From Cypionkella sp. (GTDB lineage: Bacteria > Pseudomonadota > Alphaproteobacteria > Rhodobacterales > Rhodobacteraceae), in NCBI GenBank assembly GCA_018063485.1, contig JAGPBG010000059.1:1-9539 (forward strand): DNA of 9,539 nt, given 5' to 3'. Below, in pieces: positions 1-5,987 of this stretch; the stretch's first letter is position 1, and every line of letters starts with the position of its first letter. A program made the translations under genes and the position numbers. The notes below the pieces were generated by a model, which had not been told where the DNA came from, ran no database searches, and saw only the letters and a program-made list of their open reading frames with translations.

Positions 1-3000
1 GGCAAGGCGAGGTGGATCTGGGCTTTGCTGCCGGGCCCAATGCGGTGCCGGGCTATGTTTCGGGCTGGCTGCCGATCCGGGTTCCTGCGTCAGGCAAGGT
101 GTCTGAGGCGCTGGGCACAGTGAACGCGCAATTGGCGATGGCGCGTAAGGCTGCGTCGTTTCCGCAAGATCTGCTGGCGCGCGATCCGGGTTTGGCGGGT
201 GTGGAAATGCCACAGGTCGTTTTGTCGGAAACCGGACAGCCAGTGGCAGGAGCGGTGGTTACTGTGACGCGTGGGCGGCTTTATTTTGACCGCGCGCGGC
301 TGGCCGAGGGTGAAGCTGCGGTTTTGGGGTGCCGCTTTGCCGAGATTGCGCAGCTCTTGACGGGTGCCGACGGCGATCTGAGCCGGATCCCGATGATGAC
401 CAGCGCCGAAAGGGCGCAGGTGTTGCACGGATGGAACCAGACCAAAGTCGAGCATGACCGTGGGATTTGCCTGCATCAGGCCTTTGAGGCGCAAGTGGCC
501 CGCACCCCTGATGCCGTCGCCGTGGTCTGCGATGGTGCGCAGATGAGCTATGCGGCGCTGAACCAGCGAGCCAATCAGGCGGCGCATGTTTTGGCCGATC
601 TGGGCGTGGGGCCGGGCGTGCCGGTTGGGCTGTGCATCGGGCGCGGTTTGAACATGCTGATCGGTGCCTTGGGAATTCTCAAGGCTGGCGGTGCCTATGT
701 GCCGATCGACCCGGCTTATCCTGCTGACCGTATTGCGCTTTACATCGAGGATTCCGCCTGTGCCGTGATTGTGACGGATAACAGCGTTGCCGTGGGCTTG
801 CCCGAACAAGATGTGCAGGTGCTGTCCATGGACAGTGATCCGCGTATCGGCGTGGCCCCGGTGGATAATCTGAACTCGGGCGTCGGGCCGGATGATCTGG
901 CCTATGTGATCTATACCTCCGGGTCGACCGGGCGGCCCAAAGGTGTGATGATCGAGCACCGCAATGTGGCGAATTTCTTTACCGGCATGGATGAGCGGAT
1001 CGGCACGCAGGCGGGGGTGTGGCTGGCCGTGACCTCGCTGTCGTTCGATATTTCCGTGCTGGAATTGTTCTGGACGCTGGCGCGCGGCTTCAAGCTGGTG
1101 CTGACCAGTGACGAGAACCGGGCGCTGGTCTCGGGGGGCACGATTGCCTCGGCACAGGGGATGGAGTTTTCAATCTATTACTGGGGCAACGATGATGGCG
1201 TTGGGCCCAAGAAATACGAATTGCTGCTGGAAGGGGCGAAATTCGCCGACAAGCATGGCTTTGTCGCAGTATGGACGCCCGAGCGGCATTTCCACGCCTT
1301 TGGCGGCCCCTATCCGAACCCATCGGTGACCGGGGCGGCGGTGGCGGCTGTCACCAGCAATATCGGCGTGCGGGCTGGATCTTGTGTGATGCCTTTGCAC
1401 CATCCGGCGCGGATCGCCGAGGAATGGGCGGTGATTGACAACCTGACCAACGGGCGCACCGGGCTGGGTATTGCCAGCGGCTGGCACCCGGATGATTTCG
1501 TGCTGCGCCCCGAGAATGCGCCGCCACAAAACAAGGTGGCGATGTATGCCGCCGCCGAACAGGTCCGGCGCTTGTGGCGTGGTGAGGGGGTCGATTTCCC
1601 CAAAGCTGATGGCTCGATGTTCACGGTGAAAACCCAGCCTCGTCCGGTCTCGCGCGAGTTGGAAATGTGGGTCACCACCGCAGGCAATCCCGACACCTGG
1701 CGCGAGGCCGGAGAAATGGGCGCGCATGTACTGACCCATCTTCTGGGTCAGTCAATTGACGAGGTGGCGGGCAAGATCACCCTCTACCATGACGCACTGC
1801 GCAAGGCGGGCCATGATCCCGCGCGCTTCAAGGTGAGCCTGATGTTGCACACCTTTGTCGGCCGCGACCGCGAGCAGGTACGGCGCGCAGCCGAAGGCCC
1901 GATGAAGGCCTATCTTGGCGCGGCGACGGCGCTGGTCAAGCAATACGCCTGGACCTTCCCGGCCTTCAAAAAGCCACCGGGGGTCACCAAGCCGATGGAC
2001 ATTGATACCCGCGATCTGACGGCTGAAGATGCGGCGGCGATCCTTGATTACGCCTTCCACCGCTATTTTGACGAATCCGGTCTGTTCGGCACCGTTGAGG
2101 ATGCTCTGGCACGGGTCGAGCAGTTGAAGCGGATCGGGGTGAACGAAGTCGCTTGCCTGATCGACTACGGCATTGCGCCGGAACAGGTGATGGAGGGGCT
2201 GTATCCGCTGGCCGAAGTGGTGAAACGCGCAAATGACGGCGGTGCGGTGGCGACAGGGGATTTCTCGATTGCCGGGCAGATCGTGCGCCATGGCGTGACG
2301 CATCTGCAATGCACTCCGTCGATGGCGCGGATGATTGCGATGAATGATGACAGCCGTGCGGCATTGGCGCGGATCAAGACGCTGATGCTGGGTGGCGAGG
2401 CGCTGCCTTCGGCACTGGTCGGGGACTTGCAGCAAGCAACCACGGCGCGGATTCTGAACATGTACGGGCCTACAGAAACAACCATCTGGTCCACCACAGA
2501 CGTGGTGGAGGCAGGCACACCGACCATTGGGCGTCCGATCGCCAATACTCAGGCCTATATCCTGGATGCGGTGGGGGAGCCGGTGCCGCCGGGTGCGGCG
2601 GGTGAGTTGTGGATCGGCGGTGAAGGCGTTGCGCGCGGCTATTGGCAGCGCGATGATCTGACCTGCGAGAGTTTCCTTCCCGACCCATTTGTAACGGCAG
2701 AACGCGCCAGTGCGGGTGGCGCACGGATGTATCGCACCGGTGATCTGGCGCGCTGGCAAGCCGATGGGCGGCTCGAATTTCTGGGGCGGGCGGACCATCA
2801 GGTCAAATTGCGCGGCTATCGGATCGAATTGGGCGAGATCGAGGCGCTGCTGGAGGCGCAGCCGGGGGTTAGCCAAGCCGTTGTGCTGGCGCGTGAGGAC
2901 AGCCCCGGTGATGTGCGGTTGGTAGCCTATGTGGTGGGGAATGCGCGGCCCTCATCGCTCAGGGCGGCGCTGACTGAAGCACTGCCCGAACATATGCGCC

Positions 3001-3455
3001 CGGTGCATTATGTTTCCTTGGCATCCATGCCGCTTACGCCAAACCGCAAGGTTGACCGCAAGGCACTGCCGCCACCTCAGGCCGCGACCGATGCACCGGT
3101 GGCTTTCGCCGTGCCGGGATCCGATCTTGAACGCCAGATTGCCGAGATCTGGCAGCGGGTTCTCGGGGTTGCCAAAGTGGGTGCCAAGGACAATTTCTTT
3201 GCCTTGGGCGGCCATTCCTTGCTGGCAGTGCAGGCGCATCGTGAAATCCGTGATGCGCTTGGCTCCACGAAATTGTCGATCACCGATATTTTCCGCTTTC
3301 CGGTGCTGGGGGCTTTGGCCCGATATCTCGACGATCGCCCGGCACAGATGGAGGATGCGGGCGCAACGGCAGCCGCGCAAGGTGAGAAGGACCGCGCTGT
3401 AGCGCGTAATGACGCGATGGCGCGCCGTTTGGCGATGCGGACGCAGCGCGGGTGA
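1..3455 (+). CDS. NRPS module, 3' part: C(end)-A-[luciferase-like monooxygenase]-A-PCP, predicted glycine-activating
   Basis: This is the C-terminal part of a multidomain nonribosomal peptide synthetase. The frame is open to the left edge (codons from base 3), so the GTG at 12 is only the first possible start in view and the true start lies upstream. Residue numbers count from that GTG. Residues 1 to about 128 look like the end of a condensation domain (C5-like PGYVSGWLPIR); its HHxxxDG part is off the window. Adenylation motifs are A1 (MSYAAL, 178), A2 (LKAGGAYVPID, 223), A3 (YTSGSTGRPKG, 301), A4 (FDIS, 345), A5 (NMYGPTE, 816), A6 (864), A7 (YRTGDL, 907), A8 (924), A9 (LPEHMRP, 991) and A10 (NRKVDR, Lys1013). 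A flavin monooxygenase occupies about 384-742, between A4 and A5. The specificity residues read D346 I347 L350 Q766 M792 G794 M817 I825 W826 K1013, glycine-like. The carrier domain has LGGHSLL with Ser1069 as the phosphopantetheine site. A basic, Ala-rich tail ends the protein, without thioesterase or reductase. Confidence 0.95.
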   Translation, partial: QGEVDLGFAAGPNAVPGYVSGWLPIRVPASGKVSEALGTVNAQLAMARKAASFPQDLLARDPGLAGVEMPQVVLSETGQPVAGAVVTVTRGRLYFDRARLAEGEAAVLGCRFAEIAQLLTGADGDLSRIPMMTSAERAQVLHGWNQTKVEHDRGICLHQAFEAQVARTPDAVAVVCDGAQMSYAALNQRANQAAHVLADLGVGPGVPVGLCIGRGLNMLIGALGILKAGGAYVPIDPAYPADRIALYIEDSACAVIVTDNSVAVGLPEQDVQVLSMDSDPRIGVAPVDNLNSGVGPDDLAYVIYTSGSTGRPKGVMIEHRNVANFFTGMDERIGTQAGVWLAVTSLSFDISVLELFWTLARGFKLVLTSDENRALVSGGTIASAQGMEFSIYYWGNDDGVGPKKYELLLEGAKFADKHGFVAVWTPERHFHAFGGPYPNPSVTGAAVAAVTSNIGVRAGSCVMPLHHPARIAEEWAVIDNLTNGRTGLGIASGWHPDDFVLRPENAPPQNKVAMYAAAEQVRRLWRGEGVDFPKADGSMFTVKTQPRPVSRELEMWVTTAGNPDTWREAGEMGAHVLTHLLGQSIDEVAGKITLYHDALRKAGHDPARFKVSLMLHTFVGRDREQVRRAAEGPMKAYLGAATALVKQYAWTFPAFKKPPGVTKPMDIDTRDLTAEDAAAILDYAFHRYFDESGLFGTVEDALARVEQLKRIGVNEVACLIDYGIAPEQVMEGLYPLAEVVKRANDGGAVATGDFSIAGQIVRHGVTHLQCTPSMARMIAMNDDSRAALARIKTLMLGGEALPSALVGDLQQATTARILNMYGPTETTIWSTTDVVEAGTPTIGRPIANTQAYILDAVGEPVPPGAAGELWIGGEGVARGYWQRDDLTCESFLPDPFVTAERASAGGARMYRTGDLARWQADGRLEFLGRADHQVKLRGYRIELGEIEALLEAQPGVSQAVVLAREDSPGDVRLVAYVVGNARPSSLRAALTEALPEHMRPVHYVSLASMPLTPNRKVDRKALPPPQAATDAPVAFAVPGSDLERQIAEIWQRVLGVAKVGAKDNFFALGGHSLLAVQAHREIRDALGSTKLSITDIFRFPVLGALARYLDDRPAQMEDAGATAAAQGEKDRAVARNDAMARRLAMRTQRG
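1161..2237 (+). other. Luciferase-like flavin monooxygenase domain inserted in the adenylation domain
   Basis: About 358 residues (384-742 of the NRPS) form a complete luciferase-like, presumably FMN-dependent monooxygenase of the MupA/Atu3671 kind found in natural-product synthetases. It opens with MEFSIYYWGNDD, a typical first beta strand. It carries WTPERHFH (421-428) followed by FGGPYPNPS, and later GIASGWHPDDFVL, all hallmark stretches of this subfamily. Its size is close to that of free-standing members of the family. Adenylation sequence stops after the A4 region (LARGFKLVLTSDENR) and resumes with IVRHGVTHLQ just before the CTPS stretch, so the insertion is clean and in frame. Family knowledge: such domains hydroxylate a carrier-bound substrate using reduced flavin and O2. 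Its partner flavin reductase is not visible here. The assignment is firm; the exact domain edges are approximate. Confidence 0.9.
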
Positions 3456-4102
3456 GTGCCGCTCTGCTTGCCGCCCTAGGTCAGTCCTTGCCGAAGGGGC
3501 TGGCTTTGGCCGGGGCAGCAGAGAAACAAGGCCTTTGGCCAGGCGAAGCTGTGCCAAAGGCTACTCCAGCGCGGCTGCGGGAGTTTGCAGCGGGACGATC
3601 AGCGGCGCGCGCAGCGATGCAGGCGCTGGGCCACCCGCCAAGTGCTGTGCCGATGCAGGCGGATCGCTCTCCTTCGTGGCCCGAGGCGGTAACCGGAAGT
3701 ATCAGCCATTGCGACGGTGCCTGTCTGGCGCTGCTGGGATGGCGGCGCGATTGGGCCGGGATCGGGCTCGATCTGGAACCGGCCACGCCGTTGGAGGCGG
3801 CACTCTGGCCCGAAATCCTTGGCCAGGCCGAGCAATCAGCCGTGATGGCGCTCCCCAAGGCCGAGCGCGGTCTAGCAGCATTACAGATTTTCATGGCGAA
3901 AGAGGCAGTTTACAAGGCGCAATACCCGATATCCGGGCAATTGTTTGGCTTTGATGGCTTGAACATCGTGCTGCAAAAAGGCGGGTTCGTGGCACGGTTT
4001 ACCGCAGGGGTATCACCCTTTGTTGCAGGCCAGATGATGACGGGGCGCTTTGTTATGGCGCAGGGCCTGATTGCGGCGCATTGCCTGATTACCAGGCAGT
4101 AA
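3452..4102 (+). CDS. 4'-phosphopantetheinyl transferase, EntD/Sfp type
   Basis: This 216-residue enzyme transfers the phosphopantetheine arm of coenzyme A to a serine of carrier domains, turning apo-synthetases into the active form in the cytoplasm. Visible motifs are an EntD-like N-terminal GRSAARAAMQALG (48-60), GSISHCD (82-88), GIGLDLEP (103-110) with Mg-binding D107 and E109, and FMAKEAVYK (147-155), the WxxKExxxK-type motif with E151 and K150/K155. Length is normal for the EntD group. The GTG start overlaps the NRPS stop as GTGA (3452-3455) and no good ribosome binding site precedes it, which suggests translational coupling to the synthetase. The position directly behind the NRPS makes the carrier Ser1069 of that protein its most obvious substrate. 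Its stop overlaps the convergent gene on the other strand by 14 bp. Confidence 0.93.
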   Translation: MSAALLAALGQSLPKGLALAGAAEKQGLWPGEAVPKATPARLREFAAGRSAARAAMQALGHPPSAVPMQADRSPSWPEAVTGSISHCDGACLALLGWRRDWAGIGLDLEPATPLEAALWPEILGQAEQSAVMALPKAERGLAALQIFMAKEAVYKAQYPISGQLFGFDGLNIVLQKGGFVARFTAGVSPFVAGQMMTGRFVMAQGLIAAHCLITRQ

Positions 4103-4118
4103 AGATGCCAAACGGCAT
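4082..4118. terminator. Two small tandem hairpins at a convergent gene junction (possible weak bidirectional terminator)
   Basis: TGCCTG (4082-4087) and CAGGCA (4093-4098) form a perfect 6-bp stem with a 5-base loop. ATGCC (4105-4109) and GGCAT (4114-4118) form a 5-bp stem with a 4-base loop directly after it. They sit exactly where the phosphopantetheinyl transferase and the minus-strand gene meet tail to tail; the minus-strand stop codon lies in the first loop. Neither hairpin is followed by a clear T tract on either strand, so classical intrinsic termination is not well supported. Confidence 0.3.
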
Positions 4119-4817
4119 TCGGTTGAACTGCCGTATCAGTGACTGGAAGGATCGCGACCGGACGGGTTCTGCGCCGAATTCGGGATTGAATATCTTCAGG
4201 GTGGTCGATGATCCGTCGCAGGAATGCGTGCCGCGCGCGCCTGCGATCACCAGAAAATACTGCGGCGTCTTGGCAAACTCCCGCGAAATTGGCGATTGAG
4301 GACATTCGATGGCCAGTGGGCGCTGACGCAGCAACGCGATCAGGTCGGGGGCAAACCAGTTTCGGGCGATATGGTAGTGCAAGCCGATGACGCGCCCAAG
4401 ATCTTTCCTCTGGCGTTGCAGCCCGATCAAATCGGGATCGGATGCCAAGCTCTTGTCGGGGTTCAGCAAAGTGGATGGGACGGCTGCAAGGATTGCAGCG
4501 GTGGCGCGCTGTGTCAGCATCGCGAAGGCGGCTGGCCAAGCCGGAATGAAAGCTGATTGCGAAACGGGAACAATGCTGTGCAGGATTGGGCCGCTTTTCT
4601 CAAGGTTGTAGAGAGCGTCCAAAGTGCAGGGGCCGGCGCAACTATCGGTATCAAGCCAGTTGGCTGTTTGAAACGCACGCACGGCCTGTGCGGTTGCTTG
4701 GTCAAAAATCCCGCTGATCTTCAGGTTCGGACTTGGATTGAGGCGGCGGTTCAACGCAGCTTGCATCTCGCGCACGAAAGGGCCCGAACTTCCCAAGCGA
4801 ATGGATGTTTGCCGCAT
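4089..4817 (-). CDS. Peptidoglycan-binding-domain protein with papain-like (AvrRpt2/C70-like) C-terminal domain, probably inactive
   Basis: A 242-residue protein. Residues 5-73 fit a PG_binding_1 domain: IRLGSSGPFVREMQAALN, then SGIFDQATAQAVRAFQ and a GPxTLDAL-like end, the pattern of modules that bind cell-wall peptidoglycan. Residues about 85-230 resemble the papain-like fold of AvrRpt2/C70-type proteins. AWPAAFAML (93-101) stands where CWAAAxAM is usual, YFLVIAGARG (177-186) where HAVVVxG is usual, and a TTLKIFNP strand (205-212) where the third residue normally sits. The expected nucleophile Cys and the His would thus be Ala93 and Tyr177, so peptidase activity is unlikely. No signal peptide or membrane segment is seen, so how it would reach the wall is unclear. 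The ATG at 4817 is chosen for its ribosome binding site; an in-frame TTG at 4853 would add 12 residues. The C-terminal family assignment is tentative. Confidence 0.72.
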   Translation of the reverse strand: MRQTSIRLGSSGPFVREMQAALNRRLNPSPNLKISGIFDQATAQAVRAFQTANWLDTDSCAGPCTLDALYNLEKSGPILHSIVPVSQSAFIPAWPAAFAMLTQRATAAILAAVPSTLLNPDKSLASDPDLIGLQRQRKDLGRVIGLHYHIARNWFAPDLIALLRQRPLAIECPQSPISREFAKTPQYFLVIAGARGTHSCDGSSTTLKIFNPEFGAEPVRSRSFQSLIRQFNRMPFGIFTAW

Positions 4818-4948
4818 TATCGCACCTTTTGGAATAGATCGCCAAAGCGCCAATAAACCGACTTAAATACCAAGTCCGCCAACAGGCTAATTCAAGGCAG
4901 CGGCTAGCTCAAGTCCGGTGCGACGAAATGACTTTCGCCCCATCGGTG
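4818..4948. other. Intergenic gap with short repeats and weak hairpin; likely end of the fds operon and promoter region of the next gene
   Basis: This 131-bp gap is more AT-rich than its surroundings. It contains the octamer CAAGTCCG twice in direct orientation (4871-4878 and 4910-4917). A 5-bp inverted repeat, GACTT (4860-4864) with AAGTC (4872-4876), overlaps the first octamer. CGAAA-TGAC-TTTCG (4924-4937) can form a 5-bp hairpin just after the fdsD stop, without a T tract. On the minus strand TTGAAT and a TGGTATTTA-like element, about 17 bases apart, could be a weak promoter for the peptidoglycan-binding protein gene. None of these is strong enough to name a site with certainty. Confidence 0.35.
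4823..4830 (-). promoter_or_regulatory. Ribosome binding site deciding the start at 4817
   Basis: On the minus strand AAAAGGTG lies upstream of the ATG at 4817-4815, with 7 bases between AAAGG and the ATG. This spacing supports the ATG over the upstream in-frame TTG at 4853. Confidence 0.55.
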
Positions 4949-5197
4949 CTAGGCAGCGAGTTTTGGCCGACGGATATTCGGGGCGGCCTCCAGCACCAGC
5001 GGCCGCAGGCCCTCTCCGCCCGCATCAATAACTTCGAAAAGTTTTGTGCGCATCCGGGGTTCCCAGAAATCGTTGATATGCGAGGCCATCAAAGCCAGCC
5101 CTTCCGCATAGGGCTTGCTTTCCATGAATTTGGCGATCTGGTTCGCCATGTGGATGAGCTTCGCGTGCGGATCATGCGAGCGGGTGTCATGCGACAT
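4949..5197 (-). CDS. fdsD: Formate dehydrogenase delta subunit FdsD
   Basis: An 82-residue protein with the conserved pattern of the FdsD family: KLIHMANQIAKFMES followed by MASHINDFWEPRMRTKLFEVI. FdsD is encoded at the end of fdsGBACD operons. In family members it is needed for production of active formate dehydrogenase and is thought to assist molybdenum cofactor handling together with FdsC/FdhD, rather than acting as a catalytic subunit. The ATG at 5197 lies inside the end of fdhD (11-bp overlap) but has its own strong ribosome binding site, so it can be translated well independently of coupling. Length is normal for the family. It is the last gene of the operon. Confidence 0.9.
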   Translation of the reverse strand: MSHDTRSHDPHAKLIHMANQIAKFMESKPYAEGLALMASHINDFWEPRMRTKLFEVIDAGGEGLRPLVLEAAPNIRRPKLAA

Positions 5198-5987
5198 GGG
5201 AGGTCTCCTTGATCAGGCGGTCGGTATGGGTGAACAGCTCGAACCGGTCGGGTCGGGCAAGGGCGATAAGGGTGATATTGGCGGCGTCGGCCAAGTCAAC
5301 AGCATGGGCCGTCGGGGCTGAAACGGCGATCAGGATCGCGATGCCAAGGGCGGCCGTTTTTTGCACCATGTCAATCGAGACACGGCTGGTCAGAACCACG
5401 GCCCCATCGGGGTGTGGGGTGCGAATGAGATGGCCCGCCAGTTTGTCAAGGGCGTTGTGGCGGCCCACGTCTTCGCGCGCGGCAAAAAGCCCATTGCTCC
5501 AGAACCCGGCGGCATGGGCGGCGCGGGTGGCATCGTGCAAAGGCTGCGCGCCCGGAAGCGAGGCAACCGCCGCCAACACCTGCGAAGGCGTCATGCGGAA
5601 TGTGCTTGCAGGCACTGGCTGCATCTTGCGCGTGGCCTCTTCAAGACTGTCAATGCCGCACAAGCCGCAGCCAACCGGCCCCGCCATGGTGCGCCGGCGC
5701 TTGGCCAGCCGCGCCTCGGCATGGGTTTCCAGCCAGATTTGCACATCCAGCCCATGCCTGGTTTCCACCACCTCGACGCTTTGAATATCTTCGGGTTTTG
5801 CAATACCCTCGGTCAACGAGAACCCATAAGCCAAATCCACCAGATCGGCAGGCGTTGCCATCATCACGGCCTGGGTCGAGCCATTATAGCTGAGTGCCAC
5901 CGCCACCTCTTCGGGCAGGGCGCGGCTGCCCTGCCCAACAGCGCCCGACCCATAGGTCAGGCGCGGCATGGAGCGATGGGTCTGCAT
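5187..5987 (-). CDS. fdhD: Formate dehydrogenase accessory sulfurtransferase FdhD/FdsC
   Basis: This cytoplasmic assembly factor passes sulfur to the molybdenum (or tungsten) bis-MGD cofactor before its insertion into formate dehydrogenase; in fdsGBACD operons the same gene is called fdsC. Family landmarks in the 266-residue protein are GPVGCGLCG with the CxxC cysteines C107 and C110, AAREDVGRHNALDKL, and a C-terminal SRVSIDMVQKTAALGI followed by AVSAPTAHAVDLA. Length is typical. It starts on the fdsA stop: the ATG at 5987 shares one base with that TGA (TGATG). A GTG one codon upstream (5990) is an equally close alternative, and no clear ribosome binding site precedes either, so translation is probably coupled to fdsA. 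It is followed by fdsD with an 11-bp overlap. Confidence 0.95.
   Translation of the reverse strand: MQTHRSMPRLTYGSGAVGQGSRALPEEVAVALSYNGSTQAVMMATPADLVDLAYGFSLTEGIAKPEDIQSVEVVETRHGLDVQIWLETHAEARLAKRRRTMAGPVGCGLCGIDSLEEATRKMQPVPASTFRMTPSQVLAAVASLPGAQPLHDATRAAHAAGFWSNGLFAAREDVGRHNALDKLAGHLIRTPHPDGAVVLTSRVSIDMVQKTAALGIAILIAVSAPTAHAVDLADAANITLIALARPDRFELFTHTDRLIKETSHVA
5205..5210 (-). promoter_or_regulatory. Strong ribosome binding site of fdsD
   Basis: AAGGAG on the minus strand, 7 bases before the fdsD ATG, lies inside the end of fdhD. It is a near-perfect Shine-Dalgarno sequence and fixes the fdsD start at 5197. Confidence 0.8.

Noticed and set aside
1161..2237. Indigoidine-synthetase-type oxidase insertion
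   Set aside because: The motifs (WTPERHFH, ASGWHPDDF) are luciferase-like monooxygenase, not the nitroreductase-like oxidase, and the insertion is at A4-A5 rather than A8-A9; the code also suggests glycine, not glutamine.
1044..2475. Possible assembly chimera or gene fusion error joining a monooxygenase gene into the NRPS
   Set aside because: Both junctions are in frame, at the position used by known monooxygenase-interrupted adenylation domains, and adenylation sequence resumes exactly where it left off.
1752..2876. Long minus-strand open frame (374 residues) opposite the NRPS
   Set aside because: It is antisense to continuous, motif-bearing synthetase sequence; its translation is Arg/His/Pro-rich and low in recognisable motifs, as expected from a high-GC shadow frame.
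3409..3954. Alternative plus-strand frame across the NRPS/transferase junction
   Set aside because: The frame starting at 3452 carries all phosphopantetheinyl transferase motifs; this one carries none.
4818..4853. TTG start at 4853 for the peptidoglycan-binding protein
   Set aside because: The ATG at 4817 has a well spaced AAAGG site, and the domain begins right after it.
4224..4856. Plus-strand small open frames opposite the peptidoglycan-binding protein gene
   Set aside because: The minus-strand frame has a recognisable domain and a ribosome binding site; the plus-strand frames are fragmented and motif-free.
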